From JACZXC01 sp036447375 (GTDB lineage: Bacteria; Myxococcota_A; UBA9160; SMWR01): a stretch of DNA of 8,450 bases. The notes under the pieces were generated by a model that saw only the letters and a list, made by a program, of their open reading frames with translations, was not told the DNA's origin and did no database searches. Positions 1 to 6,935 of the stretch are shown in pieces. Each line of letters begins with the position of its first letter. Positions within the stretch are counted from its first letter, which is position 1. The position numbers were made by a program, and so were the translations under genes. The stretch spans positions 1-8,450 of the forward strand of contig JAZFUU010000267.1 in assembly GCA_036447375.1 (NCBI GenBank), read 5' to 3'.

Positions 1-502
1 GATGCTTGCCCGGAGCTGGTACGAGCCGATCGACATGATCGCCGAGGGCCTGGGCAGCAAGATCGTTTCCTATCGGGCGGAGCACAACTTCATCCTCGCC
101 AATCAGCCCATCGAGACCGCGGTCGGAATCATCGAGAAAGATACGATCGCCCTGAACCACTACCGGCACATCGGAACAACCCGGGAGGGCACCGAGATCA
201 TCCAGGAGCAGATCTGGTACGTGGATGACATCCAGCAGACCCGGCTCCAATCGAAGATGGACATCCCTCGGGAATCCGGCTGGAGGATCAAGCTCGAAGG
301 CGATGTGAATCTCAATATCGATATCGACTTTCCGCCGGATCTGACGCAGGACGAGCGCGTGGCTCAGGGGCTGAGCACGACCGCCTTCCACCTCGTGAAT
401 GCCGTGCCCCTGGTGTGTGAGGCAGACAATCCGGGTCTCAAGACCTTTCTGGATCTGCCCATGATCACCGGCTGTATGGGGACCCACGTGACGGATCGTT
501 GA
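1..502 (+). CDS. Dihydrodipicolinate-reductase-like NAD(P)-dependent oxidoreductase, C-terminal half (5' end outside window)
   Basis: The reading frame is open from the window edge (first whole codon at base 2) to TGA at 500-502. The 166 visible residues align along their length with the C-terminal part of the 357-residue protein at 2984-4057. Examples are MIAEGLG versus MIADRIG, and AFHLVNAVP...GLKTFLDLP near the end versus AMRVINAIP...GLVSTLDLP. By that alignment about 200 N-terminal residues, including the Rossmann NAD(P)-binding fold, lie upstream of the window, so the ATG at base 2 is an internal Met and not the start. The family resembles DapB at its N-terminus and 2,4-diaminopentanoate dehydrogenase at its C-terminus. 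Members are widespread beside acyl-CoA catabolic genes, but most have no assigned substrate. It ends 19 bases before the CoA-transferase gene, so the two are probably co-transcribed. Family placement is fairly firm; the reaction is unknown. Confidence 0.75.
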   Translation, partial: MLARSWYEPIDMIAEGLGSKIVSYRAEHNFILANQPIETAVGIIEKDTIALNHYRHIGTTREGTEIIQEQIWYVDDIQQTRLQSKMDIPRESGWRIKLEGDVNLNIDIDFPPDLTQDERVAQGLSTTAFHLVNAVPLVCEADNPGLKTFLDLPMITGCMGTHVTDR

Positions 503-506
503 GGAG
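501..506 (+). promoter_or_regulatory. Probable ribosome binding site of the tandem CoA-transferase gene
   Basis: GAGGAG starts inside the TGA stop of the upstream gene and lies 15 bases before the ATG at 522. The spacing is longer than ideal, but no better purine tract is nearby. Its overlap with the upstream stop suggests translational coupling. Confidence 0.45.
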
Positions 507-521
507 TCGGCCGAACACGCC

Positions 522-2906
522 ATGCGCGGATTGAAAGACGTACGTGTCATCGACCACGCGAGTGGGATCGCGGGCCCCTATTGCGGAAAGCTCTTCGCAG
601 ACGCGGGCGCGGACGTGATCAAGCTGGAGGTGCCCGGAGGGGATCCCCTGCGCCGATGGTCGGCGAGCGGAGCCGATCTCGCCGGTCGGGACGGTGAACT
701 CTTCCGCTACCTCAACGCGTCGAAACGAAGCACGATCGGTGTGCTGGCCGAGGCCGGTGGCGACGAGTCCGATATCGAGGAGCTCATCGGCGGTGCGGAC
801 CTGCTGATCGAAGACCTTCCGCCGGATGCCTACGACCGCCCTGCCAGACTCGCCCGAAACCCGGGACTCGTCATCTTGACGATCACACCCTTTGGACTCA
901 CGGGTCCGTTGGCCGAACGCGCGGCCACGGATTTCACGATTCAGGCCGAGAGCGGATCGATCGGGGTGCGGTCACGTCCGGGTGGTGAGCCCTACCAGGC
1001 CGGCGGCAGCATCGCAGCGTGGGCCGGAGGCTGCTCTGGCGCTGTGGCGGCTCTCGCGGCGATCCGGCGTGCCCATGCGACAGGTCACGGTGAGCACATC
1101 GATCTTTCGCTACAGGAAGTGGCGGCGCTGCTCACGAACTGTCACCTGGATCTGATGTGGGGAATCCTGGGACGCCCGCCTGTGGTGGGGATGATGCCGA
1201 ATTTCGAGACGCCGTCGATCGAACCCACGCGCGACGGTTTCGTCGGATTCACCACCTACTCGGCACAGCAGATTTCCGACTTCTTGTTGATGATCGACCG
1301 TCCCGATCTGCGCGAGTCTGGCGCCTTCGATCAATTCGCGCAGCGTTTTGCCCGCCTCGATGAGTGGGAAGAGATCGTGCACGCCTATACGAAGACGCAC
1401 ACCACCGACGAGATCATCGAGCTGGCCCAGACCCTGCGGATTCCCGTCGCTCCCATCTGCAACGGACAGACGGTGCTCGAGCACGACCAGCTCGAGAAGC
1501 GGGGGGTGTTCGTAGAAGATGCATCGGGCGGCTTCAAGCGGCCGATTCCCCCCTATCGAATCGATGGTGAGACGCCCGCTCCCGCGCATCGCGCCCCACT
1601 CCTGGGAGAACACAGCGGTCAGATCGAGCCTCACAAGTCGAATCGGCCCGAACGCAGCGGCGAGTGCCGCCTGCCGCTGGAGGGCATGCGCATCATCGAT
1701 GCGACGACCTGGTGGGCGGGACCGATCGCCACGCAGGTACTCGCGACGCTCGGCGCCGACGTCATCCACATCGAATCCATTCAGAGAATCGACGGGGCCC
1801 GTTCTGTCGGAGGCACGTTCTCCTCGAAGCATGAGGCCTGGTGGGAGTGCAGCTTCATCTACTTGCCGACCAACGCGAACAAACGCGGCTTGACGCTGGA
1901 TCTCTCCAATCCGAAAGGGATGGAAATTCTGGAGTCCCTGATCGCCGGTGCCGACGCATTGGTGGAGAACTTCAGTCCGCGCGTGATGGATGGCTTCGGA
2001 GTCAGCTGGGAAAGGGTGCAGGCGCTGAATCCTCGCTGTCACTACGTGCGCATGCCGGCCTTCGGTCTCGACGGCCCATGGCGCGAGAACGTGGGCTTCG
2101 CTGCGACGATGGAGCAGATCGCCGGCCTGTCGTGGCTGACCGGGCATGTCGACGATCAACCGCGTATCCAGCGGGGTCCGTGCGATCCGCTGGCGGGCAC
2201 GCAGGCGGCCTTTGCGTTGCTGGTCGCGATGGCCGAGCGCGACCACAGCCAACGCGGCCACTTCGTCGAGTGCTCGATGCTCGAATCCGTGCTGAACGTC
2301 ACCGCCGAACAGGTGATCGAATACACCGCCCGCGGGCACTTGATGCGACGCCAGGGCAATCGCAGCCCAGAGGCGGCGCCCCAGGGCTTGTATCCGTGCC
2401 GCGGCCACCACGGCTCGCAGAACCCGCAATGGCTCGCGCTCTCGGTGGCCAGCGATGCGCAGTGGAACGCCCTCGTGGACTGGCTCGGTCGCCCCGCCTG
2501 GGCGACGCGGGTTGGCGTGGATCTGATCTCGCGACGCAACGCACAGGATGAGCTCGACGAAGGTCTGCGGCGCGTCTTCGCCGAGCGCGACCGTGACCCC
2601 TGCATCGAAGAGCTGGTCGCCGACGGTGTTCCGGCCGCCCCCGTCGTCGACCCACGCACGCTCGCCGGACATCCGCAGCTGGTAGCGCGCGGCTTTCTGG
2701 AGGAAATCGAGCATCCCGTCGTCGGACGCCAGGCGACGATGGGCGCGCCCTTCCGCTGCGCAAGCGTCGACCGTTGGCTGAAACGGGCGGCGCCAATGCT
2801 CGGCGAACACAACACCGAGATCTTGCACGAGCTCGGCTACGACGATGACGAGATCGAGGCACTCGCGGCGGAGAAGGTCATCGGCGATCGACCCGAAGGT
2901 CTCTAG
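522..2906 (+). CDS. Tandem-domain (fused) class III CoA-transferase, CaiB/BaiF family
   Basis: The 794-residue product is about twice the usual ~400 residues of the family and contains two complete copies. Copy 1 spans about residues 1-365 and copy 2 about 385-794. Each begins with the family's N-terminal pattern (VRVIDHASGIAGPY at 7-20; MRIIDATTWWAGPI at 389-402), followed by GADVIKLE or GADVIHIE and an N-A-x-K-R segment (65-69 and 451-455). Both copies reach the C-terminal LGEH motif (361-364 and 760-763). Only copy 2 continues into the usual tail ending ILHELGY. Family members move CoA between carboxylic acids through an aspartyl-CoA intermediate. Counting back from the conserved turn after the AAL helix, copy 2 has Asp555 at the catalytic position while copy 1 has Ala166, so copy 1 is probably a non-catalytic partner. 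From memory, the DMSP-metabolising enzyme DddD has a comparable two-domain layout with the active Asp in its second half; this protein is not claimed to be DddD. A racemase role (AMACR relatives) is less likely. Family and fusion are clear; the acid substrate is unknown. Confidence 0.9.
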   Translation: MRGLKDVRVIDHASGIAGPYCGKLFADAGADVIKLEVPGGDPLRRWSASGADLAGRDGELFRYLNASKRSTIGVLAEAGGDESDIEELIGGADLLIEDLPPDAYDRPARLARNPGLVILTITPFGLTGPLAERAATDFTIQAESGSIGVRSRPGGEPYQAGGSIAAWAGGCSGAVAALAAIRRAHATGHGEHIDLSLQEVAALLTNCHLDLMWGILGRPPVVGMMPNFETPSIEPTRDGFVGFTTYSAQQISDFLLMIDRPDLRESGAFDQFAQRFARLDEWEEIVHAYTKTHTTDEIIELAQTLRIPVAPICNGQTVLEHDQLEKRGVFVEDASGGFKRPIPPYRIDGETPAPAHRAPLLGEHSGQIEPHKSNRPERSGECRLPLEGMRIIDATTWWAGPIATQVLATLGADVIHIESIQRIDGARSVGGTFSSKHEAWWECSFIYLPTNANKRGLTLDLSNPKGMEILESLIAGADALVENFSPRVMDGFGVSWERVQALNPRCHYVRMPAFGLDGPWRENVGFAATMEQIAGLSWLTGHVDDQPRIQRGPCDPLAGTQAAFALLVAMAERDHSQRGHFVECSMLESVLNVTAEQVIEYTARGHLMRRQGNRSPEAAPQGLYPCRGHHGSQNPQWLALSVASDAQWNALVDWLGRPAWATRVGVDLISRRNAQDELDEGLRRVFAERDRDPCIEELVADGVPAAPVVDPRTLAGHPQLVARGFLEEIEHPVVGRQATMGAPFRCASVDRWLKRAAPMLGEHNTEILHELGYDDDEIEALAAEKVIGDRPEGL

Positions 2907-2983
2907 AAAGGGATCTCGGGAACGGACAAGAGATTGCTCGAGTTGAATCGAGACGGAACCATGAACACGAGGAGAACCCGATC
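2907..2983 (+). promoter_or_regulatory. 77-base intergenic leader with small hairpin and ribosome binding site
   Basis: This short gap follows the CoA-transferase stop. It contains a 5-bp inverted repeat, CTCGA (2937-2941) and TCGAG (2948-2952), around a 6-base loop, with no T-tract after it, so I do not call a terminator. GAGGAG at 2969-2974 lies 9 bases before the ATG at 2984 and is a strong ribosome binding site for the next gene. I see no convincing -10/-35 pair, which favours read-through from the upstream gene. Confidence 0.5.
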
Positions 2984-4057
2984 ATGAGCCACCGCGTCAT
3001 TCAGTGGGGAACGGGCAATGTGGGTTTCCACAGCCTCCGCCATATCATCCGCCATCCCGATCTTGAGCTGGTCGGCGTGCATGCGCACAGCCCCGAGAAA
3101 ATCGGGAAGGACGCCTCCCGCCTGTGCGGCCTATCGGAGGAAACGGGGATCATCGCGACGAACGACGTCGACGCGCTCTTGGCGTTGAACGCCGATGTGG
3201 TGGTCTACATGGTGAAGGGCGAGACGCGGCCCCACGAGGTGATCCCCGAACTCGAGCGGATTCTCGCCTCTGGCGCGAACGTGGCATCCACGTCGATGAT
3301 CTACCTCGTGTATCCGAAGTTCGCGCGTGCCGCCATGCGCGATCCGCTCGAGAAGGCCTGCAAACAGGGACACTCGACCTTCTATGTGAGCGGCATCGAT
3401 CCCGGATTTTCCGGGGACGTGCTTCCGCTCGCGGCGCTCCAGCTCACCGACGAGATCGAAGAGGTGCGGGTTCAGGAACTGTGCGACTACTCCACCTACG
3501 AAGACCCCGAATTTACGGGCGTGAGTTTCGGCTTCGGCCGTCCGGCGGACTACTCGCCACCGCTGTCGGTGCCCGGCGTGCTCACGATGGGGTGGGGCGG
3601 AATGGTCCAGATGATCGCCGACCGGATCGGCACCGAGCTCGACGAGATTCGCGAGAGCTTCGAGCGCTGCTACACGGACGAAGCCTTTGATACGCCGATG
3701 ATGCACGTGCCCAAGGACACCTGCGCGGCTGTACGCTTCCAACTCGAAGGCATGGCCCACGGCCGCCCGGTCGTCGTGACCGAGCACGTGAACCGTCTGA
3801 GTGACGGGATCGCCCCAGAATGGCCCCAGCCGCCGGCGGGGCGCTCAGGGGTCCATCGTTGCATCGTCACGGGCAATCCCTCGGTGCAGCTCGAGTGCTT
3901 CGTCACCGGCGAAGATGGAGACCACAACACCGGCGGTGTTCAGGCATCGGCGATGCGAGTCATCAACGCAATCCCGGCCCTGTCCGAGCACGCGCCGGGC
4001 CTCGTCAGCACGCTCGATCTGCCGTATACGCCGTCGACGAACGTTCGCAGGCCCTAA
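2984..4057 (+). CDS. Dihydrodipicolinate-reductase-like / diaminopentanoate-dehydrogenase-like NAD(P)-dependent oxidoreductase
   Basis: The 357-residue protein opens with a Rossmann fold: strand VIQW at 5-8, then the dinucleotide-binding loop GTGNVG at residues 9-14. This resembles the start of DapB. The remainder (about 140-357) is unlike DapB. It matches the longer C-terminal domain of 2,4-diaminopentanoate dehydrogenase-like proteins, with a conserved-looking GIDPGFSGD segment at 137-145. The ATG at 2984 is chosen because a strong GAGGAG sits 9 bases upstream and because the Rossmann strand begins immediately after it. The length is normal for the family. The protein is a clear paralogue of the truncated one at the window start, and the pair flanks the CoA-transferase. 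It is probably a cytoplasmic NAD(P)H-dependent reductase or dehydrogenase acting on a compound handled by the CoA-transferase; that role is inferred from position only. Its TAA overlaps the stop of the opposing gene. Lysine biosynthesis is unlikely because the C-terminal half is not that of DapB. Confidence 0.8.
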   Translation: MSHRVIQWGTGNVGFHSLRHIIRHPDLELVGVHAHSPEKIGKDASRLCGLSEETGIIATNDVDALLALNADVVVYMVKGETRPHEVIPELERILASGANVASTSMIYLVYPKFARAAMRDPLEKACKQGHSTFYVSGIDPGFSGDVLPLAALQLTDEIEEVRVQELCDYSTYEDPEFTGVSFGFGRPADYSPPLSVPGVLTMGWGGMVQMIADRIGTELDEIRESFERCYTDEAFDTPMMHVPKDTCAAVRFQLEGMAHGRPVVVTEHVNRLSDGIAPEWPQPPAGRSGVHRCIVTGNPSVQLECFVTGEDGDHNTGGVQASAMRVINAIPALSEHAPGLVSTLDLPYTPSTNVRRP

Positions 4058-4776
4058 GGGGTGGACCGGCTCACCGGCACCTCGAGCGTCCCGAAAAGCC
4101 AGTCGTAGAGCATCGTCAGCGTCGCGAAGTTGCCCTGGTTCATGTCCACGTGGTGTGCGGCGTGGATGGAGGTGATGGCGTCCACGGTCTTGAACGGGAA
4201 GTAGGGCAGGTTCACGTAGGTGTGATTGAGGGTGTTCAGCTGCGTGAAGAGCAGGGTGGCGACCGCCATCGAGAACGCGCTGAGAGGCCCGCCCGTGGCG
4301 ACCGCGATCAGGGGTATCGACCCCAGGAAAAGCCCGAGTCCGATGGTGGTCTCGAGAGGATGGACGTACAGCGCGTCGATGTAGGTCGGCGTGCGGACCT
4401 CGTGGTGCAGTGCATGCACCTTGCGCAGGATCTTCCCGTGGAAGACGAAGCGGTGCGTCAAATAGTAGAAGAAGTCGAACAGCATCAGCACAGCGACGAT
4501 GTCGACCCCGTGCCGCCAGAGTGGCCTCGGCTCCAGGTTCACGCACAGGGGGAGGAACGTCGCGTAGAAGACCAGGTTCGTGATCAGTCCCGCTTTGTTG
4601 TTGGTCTTGACCGCCTCCCGGAAGCGCTTGCGGCTCAACTTGAGCTTATCGGTCTCGTGGTTCAGCTCTCGCATGTGCTGTAGGGCCGGGATCTTGAAAA
4701 CCAGGAATTTTCCGACCACCGTGAGCAGAATCAGGGTGCCGACGAACACCAGGGCTGCCATCCAGTCGTAGCTCAT
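4054..4776 (-). CDS. Membrane-bound di-iron fatty-acid hydroxylase / sterol desaturase family protein
   Basis: The 240-residue integral membrane protein carries the histidine clusters of the fatty-acid hydroxylase superfamily: H108-RFVF-H113 right after the segment DFFYYLT, HALHH at 121-125, and HAAHH at 205-209, with extra His at 139 and 185. These histidines normally ligate a di-iron centre that activates O2 to hydroxylate or desaturate a lipid C-H bond. Hydrophobic segments are visible near 5-27, 64-80, 91-106 and 144-180, with the His clusters placed for the cytoplasmic face. The frame is open further upstream, to an ATG at 4860. I chose the ATG at 4776 because GAGGAG (4784-4789 on this strand) sits 7 bases before it and because the first membrane helix then begins at once. 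The first cluster is HX4H rather than the commoner HX3H; fatty acid 2-hydroxylases, from memory, also have HX4H. The gene diverges from oleA, so a lipid or hydrocarbon substrate is plausible but unproven. Confidence 0.88.
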   Translation of the reverse strand: MSYDWMAALVFVGTLILLTVVGKFLVFKIPALQHMRELNHETDKLKLSRKRFREAVKTNNKAGLITNLVFYATFLPLCVNLEPRPLWRHGVDIVAVLMLFDFFYYLTHRFVFHGKILRKVHALHHEVRTPTYIDALYVHPLETTIGLGLFLGSIPLIAVATGGPLSAFSMAVATLLFTQLNTLNHTYVNLPYFPFKTVDAITSIHAAHHVDMNQGNFATLTMLYDWLFGTLEVPVSRSTP

Positions 4777-4783
4777 GCCGCCG

Positions 4784-4789
4784 CTCCTC
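4784..4789 (-). promoter_or_regulatory. Ribosome binding site of the hydroxylase gene (decides its start)
   Basis: On the minus strand these bases read GAGGAG and lie 7 bases before the ATG at 4776. This is near-ideal spacing and selects that ATG over the in-frame upstream ATGs at 4791 and 4860. Confidence 0.65.
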
Positions 4790-5010
4790 ATCGCTCCGGG
4801 CCCCAGCAATGTGGCCAGACGGGGCTCGACAGGGACAGACCATACGCTCCCGACACCCATTTCGCTGGAACGCGCTGGAATGGCTCCCCCGCGGGAAACG
4901 CTCGCCCGTCCCCAGTGGATCTTTCCACCCGAGCGCTCAGGCGCCCTCGGCGAAACGCCGATACTTTCAGCGGGCGCCCCCTCCCATTCATTCTGTTAGC
5001 GTTGCCACCG

Positions 5011-5016
5011 GGAGGG
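5011..5016 (+). promoter_or_regulatory. Ribosome binding site of oleA (decides its GTG start)
   Basis: GGAGGG lies 9 bases before the GTG at 5026. Together with the match of the following residues to the OleA N-terminus, it selects GTG 5026 over the upstream in-frame ATG at 4915. Confidence 0.65.
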
Positions 5017-5025
5017 ACTCGCATC

Positions 5026-6042
5026 GTGAAGTTCGAGAACGTTTCGATCGCCAGCGTTCGGCACTTGGACGCACCGCACCGAATCACCTCGGCCGAGCTC
5101 GACGAACAGCTCAGGCCCACCATGGAGCGCCTGATCATCCCGCCGGGGATGTTGGAGGCGGTGGCCGGTATCACCGCCAGACGTTTCTGGGACGCCGGCG
5201 CGCAGCCGAGCGAAGTCGCGTCCGAGGCGGCCGAGATCGCCATCGAAGAGGCGGGGATCAACCGCGATCGCATCGGAATCGTGGTCAACACGTCCGTGTG
5301 CCGAGACTACATCGAACCGTCCGTGGCATGCCTCGTGCACGGAAATCTTCAGCTCGGTGAGCACTGCATCAATTTCGACGTCGGAAACGCCTGCCTGGGC
5401 TTTCTCAACGGGATGGACATCGTCGGAAACATGATCGAGCGACGCGAGATCGAGTATGGACTCGTGGTAGACGGCGAAGGCAGCCGCCACATCATCGAGA
5501 CGACGATCGAGCGAATGCTTGAGGAGTCCTGTGACGAAGAGACATTCCGGGAGCAGTTCGCTGCCCTGACCCTGGGCTCCGGCGCTGTGGCGATGGTTCT
5601 CACCCACGCGGATCTCGCCCCCGACGCGCCGCGCTACCTGGGCGGGGTCAAGGTCGCCGCCACCCAGCACAACCGCCTCTGTGTCGGCCAGGTAGATGAA
5701 ATGAAGACCCACACCCGCAAGCTCCTCCTGGCCGGACTCGAAGTATCGGCGAAGGCGTGGTCGGTGGGACAGAAATACCTGGGTTGGTCCAGCGGCGACG
5801 TCGACGAGTTCGCGATGCACCAGATCAGCAAGGTGCACTCCACACAACTCATCGAGACCCTTGGCGTCGATCCTTCGAAATGCCACATCATCTTTCCCGA
5901 GTACGGAAACATCGGACCGGCGGGAGTGCCGACCGTACTCTCGAAAGCGCTCGATGCGGGGCGGCTCGAGAAGGGAGACAAGATACTTCTGGGCGGAATC
6001 GGAAGCGGAATCAACTGCATGGCTGCCGGCATCGTCTGGTAA
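5026..6042 (+). CDS. oleA: OleA: thiolase-superfamily enzyme for head-to-head (non-decarboxylative) Claisen condensation of acyl-CoAs
   Basis: OleA joins two long-chain fatty acyl-CoAs to a beta-keto acid, the first step of long-chain olefin biosynthesis. The 338-residue product from GTG 5026 starts with KFENVSIAS, closely resembling Xanthomonas OleA, and ends GIGSGINCMAAGIVW, a characteristic OleA C-terminus. The nucleophile is Cys123 (FDVGNACLGF), the OleA-specific base is Glu97 (RDYIEP), and the thiolase-fold partners are His265 (MHQISK) and Asn295 (YGNIGP). All four sit exactly 20 positions below the literature numbering for the Xanthomonas enzyme (Cys143, Glu117, His285, Asn315) as I recall it. 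This argues for OleA over the related FabH, which lacks the glutamate. An ATG at 4915 would add 37 Pro/Arg-rich residues with no family counterpart, and it lacks the ribosome binding site seen before GTG 5026. oleB follows after 2 bases. No truncation or frameshift is seen. Acyl chain length cannot be predicted. Confidence 0.95.
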   Translation: MKFENVSIASVRHLDAPHRITSAELDEQLRPTMERLIIPPGMLEAVAGITARRFWDAGAQPSEVASEAAEIAIEEAGINRDRIGIVVNTSVCRDYIEPSVACLVHGNLQLGEHCINFDVGNACLGFLNGMDIVGNMIERREIEYGLVVDGEGSRHIIETTIERMLEESCDEETFREQFAALTLGSGAVAMVLTHADLAPDAPRYLGGVKVAATQHNRLCVGQVDEMKTHTRKLLLAGLEVSAKAWSVGQKYLGWSSGDVDEFAMHQISKVHSTQLIETLGVDPSKCHIIFPEYGNIGPAGVPTVLSKALDAGRLEKGDKILLGGIGSGINCMAAGIVW

Positions 6043-6044
6043 AC

Positions 6045-6935
6045 GTGCGCGTTCCGACCTCGCTCTATCCGTTCGAGGGCCGGTACTTCAACCTCGGCGG
6101 CCTGCGCTACCACTACCTCGACGAAGGCCGAGGCGAGCCGGTCGTGATGCTCCACGGAAACCCCACCTGGTCGTTCTACTACCGAGACCTGGTGCGCGGG
6201 CTTCGCGACGACTATCGGATCATCGTTCCGGACCACATCGGCTGCGGCTTCTCCGACAAGCCAGACGACTCGCGCTACGAATACACCCTCGAGCGTCGGG
6301 TTGCGGACTTCGCCGCGCTCATGGACGGCCTCGACCTCGACGAGAAACTGACCCTCGTGTTGCACGACTGGGGCGGAATGATCGGAATGGCCTGGGCGGT
6401 TCGGAACCCCCACCGCGTTCGGCGAATCGTTCTACTCAATACCGCGGCCTTCCACCTGCCCGAGACGAAGAAGCTCCCGGCAGCGCTGTGGTGGGTGCGC
6501 AATACCTTTCTGGCCGCGTTCCTGGTGCGTCGTTTCAACGCCTTCAGCCGGGGCGCGACCCGAGTCTGCTGCACGCGAAAACGCCTCTCCAAGGAAGTGC
6601 GAGACAGCTACTGCGCCCCGTATGACAGCTGGGCGAATCGAATCGCGACCCTTCGCTTCGTTCAGGACATTCCCATGAGAGCCGGAGACCGAGGCTACGA
6701 TCTGATCAGCGACGTCGAGAGCAAGCTCGAGCTCTTCGCCCACACGCCCGTCCTCATCTGCTGGGGCGGGAAGGATTTCGTCTTCGATCATCACTTCCTC
6801 GAGAGCTGGCTCAAGCACCTGCCCAGCGCCGAGGTTCATCGCTTCCCGGACTGCGGCCACTACGTCCTCGAGGACGCCGGCGACGAAATTCTCTCGCTGG
6901 TCAAAGGCTTTCTGGCCGACCCCTCGCAATCGTGA
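6045..6935 (+). CDS. oleB: OleB: alpha/beta-hydrolase beta-lactone decarboxylase of olefin biosynthesis
   Basis: OleB belongs to the haloalkane-dehalogenase branch of the alpha/beta-hydrolases. In ole clusters it decarboxylates the cis-beta-lactone made by OleC, releasing CO2 and a cis-olefin. The 296-residue product shows the oxyanion-hole motif HGNPTW at 37-42, the nucleophile Asp108 in LVLHDWGG (Asp followed by Trp, the dehalogenase pattern), a probable acid Asp244 in CWGGKD, and the general base His272 in DCGHYVLED. A hydrophobic, Trp/Phe-rich cap region lies near 147-165. Without context it could be called a haloalkane dehalogenase; its place between oleA and oleC decides for OleB. The start is taken as GTG 6045, 2 bases after the oleA stop. 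No strong ribosome binding site precedes it, so translation probably depends on coupling to oleA. The gene is separate from oleC, unlike the oleBC fusion of actinobacteria such as Micrococcus. Confidence 0.92.
   Translation: MRVPTSLYPFEGRYFNLGGLRYHYLDEGRGEPVVMLHGNPTWSFYYRDLVRGLRDDYRIIVPDHIGCGFSDKPDDSRYEYTLERRVADFAALMDGLDLDEKLTLVLHDWGGMIGMAWAVRNPHRVRRIVLLNTAAFHLPETKKLPAALWWVRNTFLAAFLVRRFNAFSRGATRVCCTRKRLSKEVRDSYCAPYDSWANRIATLRFVQDIPMRAGDRGYDLISDVESKLELFAHTPVLICWGGKDFVFDHHFLESWLKHLPSAEVHRFPDCGHYVLEDAGDEILSLVKGFLADPSQS

Larger units (their letters stand above)
4777..5025. promoter_or_regulatory. Divergent intergenic region between hydroxylase gene and oleA
   Basis: These 249 bases separate two divergent genes and must hold the hydroxylase promoter and, most likely, that of the ole operon. 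Ribosome binding sites are clear at both ends. I see no convincing sigma-70 -35/-10 pair. The only locally AT-richer patch on the oleA side is around 4986-5000, and GATACT at 4960-4965 is a weak -10-like match without a partner. Two copies of CGCTGGAA (4863-4870 and 4873-4880) are spaced exactly 10 bases apart, and GAGCGCTC at 4931-4938 is a perfect 8-base palindrome. Either could bind a regulator. Both strands remain open in places here, but that is a GC-content effect and I see no extra gene. Confidence 0.5.

Noticed and set aside
1110..2828. 572-residue open frame on the minus strand inside the CoA-transferase gene
   Set aside because: It is the antisense shadow of a GC-rich coding region. 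Its residue pattern resembles no family I recognise, and the + strand frame has two well-marked CaiB/BaiF domains.
2937..2952. CTCGA/TCGAG hairpin as a transcription terminator
   Set aside because: The 5-bp stem is short and no T-tract follows; it is too weak to call a terminator.
2961..2987. Eight-codon mini-ORF (MNTRRTRS) whose stop overlaps the ATG of the 2984 gene as ATGA
   Set aside because: It has no good ribosome binding site, and its AGGAGA codons are the ribosome binding site of the next gene. It is probably chance, although a coupling role cannot be excluded.
3820..4683. 287-residue + strand open frame over the hydroxylase gene
   Set aside because: It is composed of Arg/Glu/Val-rich low-information sequence, overlaps two well-supported genes, and lies opposite the His-cluster protein. 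It is a shadow frame.
4915..5025. N-terminal extension of OleA from ATG 4915
   Set aside because: The 37 added residues are Pro/Arg-rich and unlike OleA, while GTG 5026 has a ribosome binding site at good spacing and gives the family's usual length.
4996..5886. 296-residue minus-strand open frame over oleA
   Set aside because: It is antisense to a gene with full catalytic conservation; no ribosome binding site or family match is seen.
6045..6935. Haloalkane dehalogenase
   Set aside because: The motifs fit that superfamily, but the position between oleA and oleC in one tight operon makes OleB the far better call.
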